64,000 bases of DNA from an uncultured Clostridium sp. GTDB lineage: Bacteria; Bacillota; Clostridia; Lachnospirales; Lachnospiraceae. Positions 38,787 to 47,330 of this stretch are shown here, in pieces. The stretch is from positions 62,001 to 126,000 of the forward strand of contig UPYT01000001.1 in NCBI GenBank assembly GCA_900538475.1, written 5' to 3'. The notes under the pieces were generated by a model, which was given only the letters and a program-made list of their open reading frames with translations, was not told the origin of the DNA and made no database searches. Position numbers and translations under genes: made by a program. The stretch's first letter is position 1, and every line of letters begins with the position of its first letter.

Positions 38787-40391
38787 ATGAGGTATGTGGT
38801 GACAGGAGCACAGATGAAGCAGATCGACCAGGATACGATTCAGAGAATAGGAATTCCCTCTGTGGTGCTGATGGAACGGGCAGCTCTGGCAGTGGCAGAA
38901 GAAGCAAAGAACCTTTTATCCAACCGGAGAGACCTGGCGATTTCCGGACAGATTTCCTGGAGCGCTGCAGAGAATTCTGGAATTCTGGCAGTTTGCGGTA
39001 TGGGGAATAACGGCGCAGACGGAATCGCAGCAGCCCGCATTTTAAAGGGGTGGGGATATCGGGTAAAGATTCTTCTATGGGGAAATCCGGAACAGGCTAC
39101 CCAGGAAAACCGGCTTCAGCAGAAAATTGCAGAGAAGCTTCAGATTCCTATGGTCTGGGAAGGCCAAAAGGGGGAAGCTCTCTGGAAGCAGGAGATGGAG
39201 GAAGGCAGATGGCCGGTGGTCATTGACGGTATTTTCGGAATAGGGCTTTCCCGTCCGGTGGAGGGCTCCGGTTTTCGGCTTCTGGAGTACCTCCAGGAGA
39301 AAAAGCAGGTAGGAAAAATACAGGTGACTGCTGTGGATATTCCTTCCGGCATTCATTCTGCTACAGGAGCAGTGATGGGAACTGCCCTGGCTGCAGACAT
39401 AACGGTGACCTTTGGATTTGAAAAAACAGGCCTGCTTTTGTATCCGGGCAAAGGCTTTGCCGGACAGGTCAGGACGGCAGATATTGGTTTTACAGAAGAC
39501 AGCCTGGAGTATTCTGGATGGGATGGACTGGTGCCGGAGCCGTCTGAACTGGAACGGCTGAGAAACAGGCAGGCAGATGGAAATAAGGGAACATTCGGAA
39601 GGGTACTGATTGTTGCAGGAAGCCGGGGAATGTGCGGAGCTGCCTATTTAAGCGGACTGGCTGCCTACCGAACAGGTGCTGGACTGGTAAAGCTTCTTAC
39701 CGTTCCGGAAAACCGGGAAATTCTTCAAAATCAGCTTCCCGAAGCCATTGTGGAAACCTACGATCCGGAGGAGCTTTCTCTGGAGGAAGGAAAACTTTTT
39801 CTGGAAAAACAGTGCCGCTGGGCCGATGTCATTGTGCTGGGGCCGGGGTTGGGAAGGGAGCCTTATGTCTGTGATTTGGTGGAGCAGATTCTCGCAGATG
39901 CTTTTGTGCCTATTGTTCTGGATGCAGACGGACTGAACACGGTGGCGTCCCATCCTTATCTGACCCGCTATTTTACAGAAAATATTATTATTACTCCTCA
40001 TATGGGAGAAATGGCGAGGCTGTGTTCCTGTTCCGTAGAGCAGCTGAAGGAGGATCCGGTACAGGCAGCCAGGAGTTACAGCAGCCGATATGGGGTTGTG
40101 TGTGTGATGAAGGATGCAGCGACTGTTACAGCGGATAAAGATGGAAATGTGTGGCTGAATCCCAGCGGCTGCAGCGCCATGGCAAAGGCCGGTTCTGGAG
40201 ATGTTCTGACCGGAGTAATTGCCGGACTTCTGGCAAGAGGGCTGGAATGTACAGATGCTGCTTTTCTAGGCGTATATGTGCATGGACTGGCGGGGGAAGA
40301 GGCCGCAAGGCGCTGGGGAATTCACAGCGTACTTGCCGGCAATCTGGCAGACTGTATTTTATGCCATAGGGAAATGCGTTCTATGACATAG
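38787..40391 (+). CDS. nnrD: Bifunctional NAD(P)HX epimerase/dehydratase
   Basis: 534 residues from ATG 38787 (AGGAGGAG just upstream). Repairs hydrated NADH and NADPH. The N-terminal YjeF-type epimerase domain (about 1-215) has CGMGNNGADGIAAAR and DGIFGIGLSRPV. The C-terminal ribokinase-like dehydratase domain (about 235-530) has NKGTFGRVLIVAGSRGMCGAA, DADGLNTVA, ITPHMGEMARL and the NPSGCSAMAKAGSGDVLTG motif with the catalytic Asp. It lies between rex and alr; the link to rex through NADH is suggestive. The gene name is also given as nnr. Confidence 0.93.
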   Translation: MRYVVTGAQMKQIDQDTIQRIGIPSVVLMERAALAVAEEAKNLLSNRRDLAISGQISWSAAENSGILAVCGMGNNGADGIAAARILKGWGYRVKILLWGNPEQATQENRLQQKIAEKLQIPMVWEGQKGEALWKQEMEEGRWPVVIDGIFGIGLSRPVEGSGFRLLEYLQEKKQVGKIQVTAVDIPSGIHSATGAVMGTALAADITVTFGFEKTGLLLYPGKGFAGQVRTADIGFTEDSLEYSGWDGLVPEPSELERLRNRQADGNKGTFGRVLIVAGSRGMCGAAYLSGLAAYRTGAGLVKLLTVPENREILQNQLPEAIVETYDPEELSLEEGKLFLEKQCRWADVIVLGPGLGREPYVCDLVEQILADAFVPIVLDADGLNTVASHPYLTRYFTENIIITPHMGEMARLCSCSVEQLKEDPVQAARSYSSRYGVVCVMKDAATVTADKDGNVWLNPSGCSAMAKAGSGDVLTGVIAGLLARGLECTDAAFLGVYVHGLAGEEAARRWGIHSVLAGNLADCILCHREMRSMT

Positions 40392-40404
40392 GAAGGAAAT
40401 GATC

Positions 40405-41634
40405 ATGAAGCAGTATACACGGGTTTATGCGCCCATTGATTTAGATGCAATTCGATTTAATATGGAATCCATGAAACGTAATCTTGCTCCTGGAACAGGA
40501 ATTCTGGGAGTTGTCAAGGCTGACGGCTATGGCCATGGGGCAGTGCCTGCGGCTATAGCTATGGAGCCCTATGTAGACGGTTATGCAGCAGCTACCTTGG
40601 AGGAGGCTTTGATGCTGCGCCGTCATGGAATCAGCAAAAGGATCCTGATTCTTGGAGTAACTCATAAAAGCCAATATAGAGAAATGCTGGATGCGGATAT
40701 CCGCCCTACAATTTTTACTATGGAACAGGCTTTGCCTCTTTCTCAGCTGGCGGAAGCCAGGGGGGTTACAGCCGCAGTACATCTGGCTCTTGATACAGGA
40801 ATGAGCAGGATTGGGATGACTCCGGATGAAAAGGGAGCTGATCTGGCAGCAGAAATAGCGGGGCTTCCCGGGATTTATGTGGAAGGTCTTTTTACTCATT
40901 TTGCCCGGGCAGATGAGCTAGATAAAACCTCTACAGAGGAGCAGCTGGAGCGGTATCTGCATTTTACAGAGCTTTTAAAAGAGAGGGGAGTGGAGATTCC
41001 TATAAAACACTGTGCCAACAGCGCGGCAATTATTGATCTGCCCCACATGGGCTTTGATATGGTTCGGGCGGGAATTTCTGTATATGGGCTGTATCCCTCC
41101 GATGAGGTGGAACGCAGCCGTGTTCCCTTAAAACCGGCGATGGGATTAAAAAGCTTTGTAACCTACGTAAAAGAGATCCTTCCAGGTCAGGCAGTCAGCT
41201 ATGGAGGAACCTTTGTCGCAGATCATCCCATGAAGGTAGCAACCATTCCGGTGGGATACGGGGATGGCTATCCGCGCAGTCTTTCCGGAACAGGTTACGT
41301 GCTGATTTTTGGAAAAAAAGCGCCGATTCTTGGCCGCGTATGTATGGATCAGTTTATGGTAGATGTAACAGGAATTCCGGGAGTGAAGGAGGAAACGCCG
41401 GTTACTTTGATTGGAAGCGATCAGGGGGAAGAAATTACGGTGGAAGAGCTGGCAGAGCTGTGCGGCGGCTTTCACTATGAAATGATCTGCGATTTGGGCA
41501 AACGGATTCCGAGGGTTTATTACCAGAATGGACAGGTTGTGGGAACCAAGGATTATTTTGATGACAAATACGAGGATTTTCTTACTGGAAAGAGCCTTTC
41601 GCAACGGGAGAAGGTTACTGGGAATGTATCTTAA
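40405..41634 (+). CDS. alr: Alanine racemase
   Basis: 409 residues from ATG 40405 (GGAAGG 8 nt upstream; an in-frame ATG at 40399 is too close). Makes D-alanine for peptidoglycan. Fold-type III PLP enzyme: PLP-Lys38 in GVVKADGYGHG, KHCANSAAI, DMVRAGISVYG, the second active-site Tyr probably in VSYGGTF, and GRVCMDQFMVDVT. It ends in an acidic/basic tail slightly longer than usual. It starts 13 bases after the repair-enzyme gene and is followed by mazF, the order seen in many Firmicutes. Confidence 0.95.
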   Translation: MKQYTRVYAPIDLDAIRFNMESMKRNLAPGTGILGVVKADGYGHGAVPAAIAMEPYVDGYAAATLEEALMLRRHGISKRILILGVTHKSQYREMLDADIRPTIFTMEQALPLSQLAEARGVTAAVHLALDTGMSRIGMTPDEKGADLAAEIAGLPGIYVEGLFTHFARADELDKTSTEEQLERYLHFTELLKERGVEIPIKHCANSAAIIDLPHMGFDMVRAGISVYGLYPSDEVERSRVPLKPAMGLKSFVTYVKEILPGQAVSYGGTFVADHPMKVATIPVGYGDGYPRSLSGTGYVLIFGKKAPILGRVCMDQFMVDVTGIPGVKEETPVTLIGSDQGEEITVEELAELCGGFHYEMICDLGKRIPRVYYQNGQVVGTKDYFDDKYEDFLTGKSLSQREKVTGNVS

Positions 41635-41761
41635 TTTATTTTTGTTTTAGAGTCAGGATTAACAGGTTTCCGTCTGCAGCATAAAATAATCACAGAAAGG
41701 TATACACCGGTCAAAAGACGGCAATACTACTGCTAAACAAGATTGACGGAGTGTGAAAACT

Positions 41762-42115
41762 GTGATTATCCGACGAGGAGATATTTATTATGCGGATCTG
41801 CGTCCGGTAGTAGGTTCAGAACAGGGGGGAGTCCGCCCTGTTCTGATTATACAGAACGATGTGGGAAACAAACACAGTCCAACGGTGATTTGTGCAGCGA
41901 TTACGTCGAAAATGAACAAGGCGAAGCTGCCTACCCATGTGGAGCTGGATACCCGCAGATGTGATATGGTGAAGGATTCGGTAATTCTTTTAGAACAGCT
42001 GAGAACCATAGATAAGCAGAGATTGAAGGAAAGAATCTGCCATATTGACGATGAACTTCAGAAAAGGGTAGATCTGGCGCTGATGGTGAGCCTGGAGCTT
42101 CCTGCTCCTACATAG
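41762..42115 (+). CDS. mazF: MazF/PemK-family endoribonuclease toxin (NdoA-like), no antitoxin gene seen
   Basis: 117 residues from GTG 41762, which gives [20 protein letters not shown], aligned with the Bacillus NdoA start, and has GGAG 10 nt upstream; a GTG at 41753 is closer to the ribosome site. The conserved [26 protein letters not shown] (active-site Arg), AAITSK and ELDTRRC segments are intact. It cuts RNA at specific short sequences when free. In Bacillus the antitoxin lies between alr and this gene; here the 127-base gap cannot code for one. Either the antitoxin is elsewhere or the protein has another role. Confidence 0.9.
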   Translation: MIIRRGDIYYADLRPVVGSEQGGVRPVLIIQNDVGNKHSPTVICAAITSKMNKAKLPTHVELDTRRCDMVKDSVILLEQLRTIDKQRLKERICHIDDELQKRVDLALMVSLELPAPT

Positions 42116-42122
42116 TTCGCCA

Positions 42123-42151
42123 TTGACGAAAATTAATAAATTTAGTACAAT
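42123..42151 (+). promoter_or_regulatory. Promoter of the CBS-domain gene (TTGACG-17-TACAAT)
   Basis: TTGACG at 42123-42128 and TACAAT at 42146-42151, spacer 17 nt. It lies inside the upstream part of the open frame, which argues that the protein starts at 42201. Confidence 0.75.
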
Positions 42152-42200
42152 AATTTACGTATTATTTATTTTCAAAGGAAAAAGGAGTTCCAAAAAAGCT

Positions 42201-43160
42201 ATGGACGACGGTTATGGGCATCCAGGAATTTTCCTGGCAGCTGCGGCAATTGCAGTAATTGCCGGATACCTGATTTGGAGGTATCAAAAATCAAAAGCAG
42301 AAAATGTAACTGAGGAAGACATTAAAACCATGGTCAACGAGGGGCATGAGCAGGGGGTTCTGGAATCCAGTGAGGCAGAGATGATTTCCAACATCTTTGA
42401 ATTTGACGATAAAGAAGCCGGCGATATCATGACCCACAGGAAGAATATTGTGGCGCTGGACGGTTCCATGACTGTGCGGGAGGCGTCGCGGTTTGTTCTT
42501 AAAGAGGCAAGCAATTCCCGTTTTCCGGTATATGGCGAGGATTTGGACGACATTATCGGAACGGTACATATCCGGGATGTGCTGGTTCATGCGGAGAATC
42601 CCGGGGAAGCGCAGACGGCTCTTCGCCTGGTTCCGGGAATGCTTAGGTCGGCTCATTTTATTCCGGAAACCCGCAATATCAATTCTCTGTTTAAGGAAAT
42701 GCAGTCTCAGAAGATTCATATGGAAATCGTGATTGACGAGTATGGACAGACGGCGGGGCTGGTAACGATGGAGGATATTCTGGAAGAGATCGTGGGAAAT
42801 ATTCTGGATGAGTACGATGAGGACGAGCAGTTTATTGTTCGTGGAACAGACGGTATTCTGACGATGAGCGGCATGACGCCTCTGGAGGATGCTCAGGAGG
42901 AGCTGGGAGTGACATTCCCTGAGGAGGATCTGGAGAATTACGACACGATTAACGGACTTTTGATTTCCAGACTGGATCGTATCCCTGGCGAAGAGGAGAA
43001 GCCGGAGGTTCAGTACCAGGGATATCTGTTTTCCGTACTGAAGGTGGAAAATAAAATGATCGCTTCTGTCCGTGTGACAAGGCTTCCAGAGGAAGACAGG
43101 GAGACAGAGACTCCCGGAGAAGGAACTGGAGAGCAAGAACGGGAAGAAACGACCGAATAA
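42201..43160 (+). CDS. CorC/HlyC-type CBS-domain membrane protein lacking DUF21
   Basis: 319 residues from ATG 42201 (AAGGAG 13 nt upstream). One membrane segment (about 9-28) replaces the usual four-helix DUF21 transport domain. A CBS pair (about 75-200; DIMTHRKNIVALDG, SRFPVYGEDLDDIIGTVHIRDVL, MEIVIDEYGQTAGLVTMEDILEEIVGN) is followed by the CorC_HlyC domain (about 215-295). The tail is Glu-rich. Proteins of this class are linked to magnesium or cobalt handling; without DUF21 it is more likely a regulator than a transporter. A terminator follows. Confidence 0.82.
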   Translation: MDDGYGHPGIFLAAAAIAVIAGYLIWRYQKSKAENVTEEDIKTMVNEGHEQGVLESSEAEMISNIFEFDDKEAGDIMTHRKNIVALDGSMTVREASRFVLKEASNSRFPVYGEDLDDIIGTVHIRDVLVHAENPGEAQTALRLVPGMLRSAHFIPETRNINSLFKEMQSQKIHMEIVIDEYGQTAGLVTMEDILEEIVGNILDEYDEDEQFIVRGTDGILTMSGMTPLEDAQEELGVTFPEEDLENYDTINGLLISRLDRIPGEEEKPEVQYQGYLFSVLKVENKMIASVRVTRLPEEDRETETPGEGTGEQEREETTE

Positions 43161-43164
43161 GAGG

Positions 43165-43199
43165 AAAATAACGCTTTTTTCAGAAAAGGCGTTATTTTT
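43165..43199 (+). terminator. Intrinsic terminator after the CBS-domain gene
   Basis: AAAATAACGC (43165-43174) pairs with GCGTTATTTT (43189-43198), ending in a T run. Confidence 0.85.
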
Positions 43200-43241
43200 A
43201 TGTCATAGGAAAAGAGAAAAGAAAGAGGTACAGAAAGAAAA

Positions 43242-44642
43242 ATGACACAGATGTTGACGGATACAGGAAATATGCTGAAGGATCGGAGATTTTTGGGGAA
43301 GGCAGTGACGATTGCTTTTCCGGTTGCCATGCAGGGGATGCTGAATACCATTGTAAACCTGGTGGATACGATGATGATAGGAACTTTGGGGGAAACCTCC
43401 ATCGCTGCAGTAGGACTGGCAAATAAGGTGTTTTTTGTGTTTTCTCTGCTGGTTTTCGGAATTGTCAGCGGCTCTGGAGTTCTTGCAGCTCAGTACTGGG
43501 GAAACCATGATGTGAAAAATATACGGAAGGTGCTGGGACTGGCTCTTATGATTTCCATAGCCGGTTCCCTGTGTTTTCTGATTCCGGCACAGCTTTGCCC
43601 GGAGGCGGTTATGCGGATTTTTACAACCAGTCAGAGTTCCATTACAGTGGGCGCTGCCTATCTGGCTGTGGTATCCCTTTCCTACCCCTGTACGGCAATT
43701 TCCAATACCTATGTGGCTATGCTTCGGGCAGTGGGAAAAGTAAAGGCTCCTGTAGTTATCAGCTGCATAACCATTGGAATTAATATTTTATTTAACTATA
43801 TTTTTATTTTCGGTCATTTTGGAGCGCCGGCCATGGGAGCTCCCGGCGCGGCCCTTGCTACGCTGATTGCCAGAATTGCCGAGTGCGGGGCTCTTCTTGC
43901 AGTAACCTTTATCAGCCGTTCCCCTCTTGCATGCCGGATAAAGGAGCTGTGGGGCTACAGCCGTGCGTTTCTGAGGCAGTTTGCCGTGACAACAGGGCCG
44001 GTGATTGCCAATGAATTTATGTGGGGCCTGGGAACTACCATGTACTCCCTTGCTTATGGACGAATGGGAGACAATGCCGTAGCGGCAATTACGATTGCGA
44101 CTACGATTCAGGATATTGTGGTTGTTTTGTTCCAGGGGCTCAGCGCAGCGGCGGCTGTGATTCTGGGACATGAAATGGGCGGAGGAAATCTGAAACGGGC
44201 AGAAAAATACGCGAAATATTTCCTGATTCTTCAGTTTCTGGTAACGCTTGCAGCAATGGGAATCTGTTTTGGAATCCGCGGCACCGTGATCGGAATGTAC
44301 AGTATATCTCCAGAGGTTGCAGATCATGTAAGACGCTGCCTCAATGTATTTATCCTGTATATGCCGGCAAAAATGTTTAACTACGTCAATATTGTCGGTG
44401 TCCTCAGAAGCGGAGGAGATACCAGAGTCTGCCTGTTTATTGATACCAGCGGCGTATGGATGATCGGAATTCCCATGGCATTTTGGGGAGGACTTTTCTT
44501 AAAGCAGCCGATTTATGTGGTTTACGCCATGGTCATGTTTGAGGAGGTATACAAGGCAGTGATTGGATATGCCCGGTACCGCCAGAAAAAGTGGCTGAGG
44601 AATCTGAATATGGAGTTGCAGATGCATCAGGGAGAGGCCTGA
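43242..44642 (+). CDS. MATE-family efflux transporter
   Basis: 466 residues with 12 predicted membrane segments in two similar halves. Signatures: AFPVAMQGMLNTIVNLVDTMMIGTLGETSIAAVGLANKVFF region near the N-terminus and the second-half GLSAAAAVILGHEMGGGNLKRAEKYAKY. Exports cationic or aromatic compounds in exchange for sodium or protons. It may be a drug exporter or a metabolite exporter; the sequence does not decide. It lies alone between two terminated units. Confidence 0.9.
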   Translation: MTQMLTDTGNMLKDRRFLGKAVTIAFPVAMQGMLNTIVNLVDTMMIGTLGETSIAAVGLANKVFFVFSLLVFGIVSGSGVLAAQYWGNHDVKNIRKVLGLALMISIAGSLCFLIPAQLCPEAVMRIFTTSQSSITVGAAYLAVVSLSYPCTAISNTYVAMLRAVGKVKAPVVISCITIGINILFNYIFIFGHFGAPAMGAPGAALATLIARIAECGALLAVTFISRSPLACRIKELWGYSRAFLRQFAVTTGPVIANEFMWGLGTTMYSLAYGRMGDNAVAAITIATTIQDIVVVLFQGLSAAAAVILGHEMGGGNLKRAEKYAKYFLILQFLVTLAAMGICFGIRGTVIGMYSISPEVADHVRRCLNVFILYMPAKMFNYVNIVGVLRSGGDTRVCLFIDTSGVWMIGIPMAFWGGLFLKQPIYVVYAMVMFEEVYKAVIGYARYRQKKWLRNLNMELQMHQGEA

Positions 44643-44687
44643 GTGAAAAAATGGTTCTCCTGCCGGGGGAAACTCAGGAAGAAAGGG

Positions 44688-44716
44688 TTGTCATTCCGGG
44701 AAAATAGTGCTAGAAT
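44688..44716 (+). promoter_or_regulatory. Promoter of yebC (TTGTCA-17-TAGAAT)
   Basis: TTGTCA at 44688-44693 and TAGAAT at 44711-44716, 17 nt apart, 55 bases before the gene. Confidence 0.7.
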
Positions 44717-44771
44717 GAAAAAGATGTTTTGAACAGGGACGAAAAGAGAAAAAGATAAGGAGTTAGATTTT

Positions 44772-45509
44772 ATGTCAGGACATTCCAAGTTTGCCAATAT
44801 TAAACACAAAAAAGAGAAGAATGATGCAGCAAAGGGAAAGATTTTTACAGTGATCGGCCGTGAAATTGCTGTAGCTGTAAAAGAGGGCGGTCCCGATCCG
44901 GCCAACAACAGCAAGCTGCGTGATGTGATTGCAAAGGCAAAGGCTAATAATATGCCGAATGATACCATTGACCGCGGTATCAAAAAAGCAGCAGGTGATG
45001 CAAACTCTGTTAATTATGAGGTGCTGACCTATGAGGGATACGGCCCCAATGGCGTGGCTGTTATTGTAGATACACTGACAGACAACAAGAACCGTACTGC
45101 TGCCAATGTAAGAAGCGCATTTACCAAGGGAAACGGAAATATCGGTACCCAGGGAAGCGTATCTTTCATGTTTGACAAAAAGGGACAGATTGTCATTGAT
45201 AAAGAAGAGTGTGAAATGGATCCGGATGAGCTGATGATGCTGGCTCTGGATGCAGGCGCAGAGGACTTTGCAGAGGAAGAGGACAGCTACGAGGTAATTA
45301 CAGCTCCAGAGGATTTCAGTGCAGTGCGTGAGGCTCTGGAGAAGGAAGGTATCCCCATGCTGGAGGCTGATGTAACGATGATTCCTCAGACCTGGGTGGA
45401 ACTGACCGACGAGGAGGACATTAAGAGAATGAACCGCCTTCTGGATCTGCTGGATGATGATGACGATGTGCAGGCGGTATATCACAACTGGGATACAGAC
45501 GAAAGATAA
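44772..45509 (+). CDS. yebC: YebC/TACO1-family protein
   Basis: 245 residues. Begins [23 protein letters not shown], close to the canonical start, with [22 protein letters not shown] and [15 protein letters not shown]. The acidic C-terminal third is normal for the family. Family members have been described as transcription regulators and more recently as factors that relieve ribosome stalling at proline runs. AAGGAGTT precedes the ATG. Single-gene unit ending at a terminator. Confidence 0.95.
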   Translation: MSGHSKFANIKHKKEKNDAAKGKIFTVIGREIAVAVKEGGPDPANNSKLRDVIAKAKANNMPNDTIDRGIKKAAGDANSVNYEVLTYEGYGPNGVAVIVDTLTDNKNRTAANVRSAFTKGNGNIGTQGSVSFMFDKKGQIVIDKEECEMDPDELMMLALDAGAEDFAEEEDSYEVITAPEDFSAVREALEKEGIPMLEADVTMIPQTWVELTDEEDIKRMNRLLDLLDDDDDVQAVYHNWDTDER

Positions 45510-45529
45510 GGAATAATGGATGTATAGAC

Positions 45530-45575
45530 AACTCCTTCCTGAGCATTGGTATAATGTGCGGGAAGGAGTTTTTTT
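45530..45575 (+). terminator. Terminator after yebC, with a TATAAT in its loop
   Basis: AACTCCTTCC (45530-45539) pairs with GGAAGGAGTT (45561-45570), followed by seven T residues. The loop holds TATAAT (45550-45555) with TAGACA 19 nt before it, a possible overlapping promoter for the AEC gene. Confidence 0.8.
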
Positions 45576-45623
45576 AACGATTTAAACAGAGGGGAGCTTT
45601 CCCGGTATTGAGGAGGAATAAAA

Positions 45624-46574
45624 ATGGATTTGGCGATGACAGCCATGAGGCAGGTTTTTGTGTTGTTTATTTTGATGTTTGCAGGCTTTGCCGGTGTAAA
45701 GACAGGACTGATTCGGATGGAAGGCAAGAAAGCATTTTCGGATTTGCTGGTCAATCTGATCTGTCCCTGCATGATTCTTAATTCCTATTTTGCTGAATTT
45801 CAGCCGGAAATTTTCCGGAATCTTCTCTGGGCCTACGGCGTGTCACTGTTGCTGATTTTGGTGGGACTGGCTGTAACTGTGATTTTTACGAAAAAATTCC
45901 CCCCATCAGAAAGACCGATTCAGCAATTTGCCTGCATTTATTCCAATGCAGCCTTTATGGGATTTCCCCTGATTCAGGTGATGTTTGGTGAAGAAGGACT
46001 TCTTTATGCCAGCGCCTATGTAACGGTATTTAATATTTTGCTATGGACGCATGGTTATATTATGCTCAGCAAAGGAAGAGAAGGAAAGTCCAGAAGAGAA
46101 GCAGGGGGCTTCCGGACAACGATGAAAAAGCTTTTCACAACGCCGGTTCTGATTTCAGTGATGCTGGGACTGGTGATTTACCTGGGACGGATTCCGATTC
46201 CTGGTGTGCTGGCAGAGCCTATAAAGCTAATCAGCGGGATGAATACGCCTATGGCAATGTTTATTACAGGGATGATTATTGCAGACAGCAATCTGGGGAA
46301 GATTATCCGGAATGTACAGATTTCAGCTATGATTTTACTCAGGCTGATTCTGATTCCTCTGGTATGCTTTGGAATTTATCTGGCTGCTGGATTTACGGGA
46401 ATGCAGGCCCAGGTAGTCTTTCTTTTGGAGGCCTGTCCCTGTGCGGCGATTACATCTGTATTTGCTGTGCAGTTTGGATACAATGAGGAAATGGCTGCGG
46501 GTTCCGTTGTAGTCACTACTCTGCTAAGTATTATTACTCTGCCTTTGTGGGCGGGAATGATTTCTATGATTTAA
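45624..46574 (+). CDS. AEC (auxin efflux carrier) family transporter
   Basis: 316 residues with about 10 membrane segments in two five-helix halves. FVLFILMFAGFAGVKTGLI, NLICPCMILNSYF, NAAFMGFPLIQVMFGEEG and the C-terminal EACPCAAITSVFAVQFGYNEEMAAGSVVVTTLLS are typical of AEC permeases. In bacteria these carry malate, malonate or other organic acids; the substrate here is unknown. AGGAGG precedes the ATG. A palindromic element starts three bases after its stop. Confidence 0.88.
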   Translation: MDLAMTAMRQVFVLFILMFAGFAGVKTGLIRMEGKKAFSDLLVNLICPCMILNSYFAEFQPEIFRNLLWAYGVSLLLILVGLAVTVIFTKKFPPSERPIQQFACIYSNAAFMGFPLIQVMFGEEGLLYASAYVTVFNILLWTHGYIMLSKGREGKSRREAGGFRTTMKKLFTTPVLISVMLGLVIYLGRIPIPGVLAEPIKLISGMNTPMAMFITGMIIADSNLGKIIRNVQISAMILLRLILIPLVCFGIYLAAGFTGMQAQVVFLLEACPCAAITSVFAVQFGYNEEMAAGSVVVTTLLSIITLPLWAGMISMI

Positions 46575-46577
46575 GGC

Positions 46578-46726
46578 AACTATTCAGGACAGCGGGAGAA
46601 CTGGAAGAAAAATCTGTGTCAGGCTTGCCTGTAAGCAGGGCTTTCTTCCAGTTCTCACATCGGAGGAATCTCCGATGCTTCTTGCTCGGCTTTGCCGGAC
46701 AAGAAGATACCCCGTCCTGAACAGTT
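46578..46726 (+). repeat. Palindromic MITE-like element, copy A (149 bp)
   Basis: Ends are inverted repeats: AACTATTCAGGAC (46578-46590) and GTCCTGAACAGTT (46714-46726). Inside are three hairpins: GAGAACTGGAAGAAA with TTTCTTCCAGTTCTC (46596-46656), CATCGGAG with CTCCGATG (46658-46677), and CTTCTTG.TCGGC with GCCGG.CAAGAAG (46678-46706). No coding capacity. Copy B (48997-49144) is the same element inverted and diverged; short derivatives are at 62661-62699 and perhaps 56521-56536. Confidence 0.85.
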
Positions 46727-46747
46727 ACGATTTTAGGAGGAAAAAGA

Positions 46748-47224
46748 ATGTTCAGAAAAATGAGAAGATTCAAGCAGCAGATATCAGAGGAGGAGTGTCG
46801 GGAAATTTTGAAGCAGGAGCCCCGGGGCGTTCTGTCTTTAATTGGAGATAATGGATATCCCTATGGAATTCCCATGGATCACTGGTATTGCGAAGAGGAT
46901 GGGAAGCTTTATTTTCATGGAGCAAAGGAAGGTCATAAGATTGATGCGATTGAGAAGTGTGACAAGGCTTCCTACTGTGTTTATGACAAAGGCTTCCGAA
47001 AAGAGGGTGAGTGGGCTCTGAATATAAAAAGTGTGGTGGTCTTTGGGAGGCTCCGCCCAATTCATGACGTGGAAAAGTCCATGAAGATATGCAGGGAGCT
47101 GTGCGGAAAATTTACAGAGGATCAGGAATACATTGAGCATGAAGTAAAACATGCCGGACCTCATGTGCTTTGTCTGGAGTTCACCCCAGAGCATATGACG
47201 GGAAAACTGGTAAATGAATCATAA
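46748..47224 (+). CDS. Pyridoxamine 5'-phosphate oxidase-related flavin-binding protein (NimA-like)
   Basis: 158 residues with a split beta-barrel fold: MRRFKQQISEEECREIL, GVLSLIGDNGYPYGIPM, KLYFHGAKEGHKIDAIE and SVVVFGRLRPIHD. Relatives bind FMN; some reduce nitro groups (NimA type), others have unknown tasks. PdxH activity is unlikely given the short length. AGGAGG lies 7 nt before the ATG. It sits between copies A and B of the palindromic element with the esterase gene. A short dispersed repeat follows its stop. Confidence 0.82.
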   Translation: MFRKMRRFKQQISEEECREILKQEPRGVLSLIGDNGYPYGIPMDHWYCEEDGKLYFHGAKEGHKIDAIEKCDKASYCVYDKGFRKEGEWALNIKSVVVFGRLRPIHDVEKSMKICRELCGKFTEDQEYIEHEVKHAGPHVLCLEFTPEHMTGKLVNES

Positions 47225-47229
47225 CAGAA

Positions 47230-47257
47230 GCATGGCGATCCTCGCGGAGCATTTTTG
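47230..47257 (+). repeat. Short dispersed repeat, copy 2
   Basis: GCATGGCGATCC followed by TCGCGGAGCATTTTTG, six bases after the preceding stop codon. Related to copies at 25768, 49307 and 56547. Confidence 0.6.
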
Positions 47258-47283
47258 TTTCACAGGACGTATTTTTTTATGAA

Positions 47284-47315
47284 AGAAAAAACGGTCACCC
47301 CGAAAAGGGTGACCG
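47284..47315 (-). terminator. Terminator of the SGNH esterase gene
   Basis: CGGTCACCC (47292-47300) pairs with GGGTGACCG (47307-47315). On the minus strand it is followed by TTTTTTCTTTC, 16 bases past the esterase stop. Confidence 0.85.
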
Positions 47316-47330
47316 CCAGATAAGGATATT

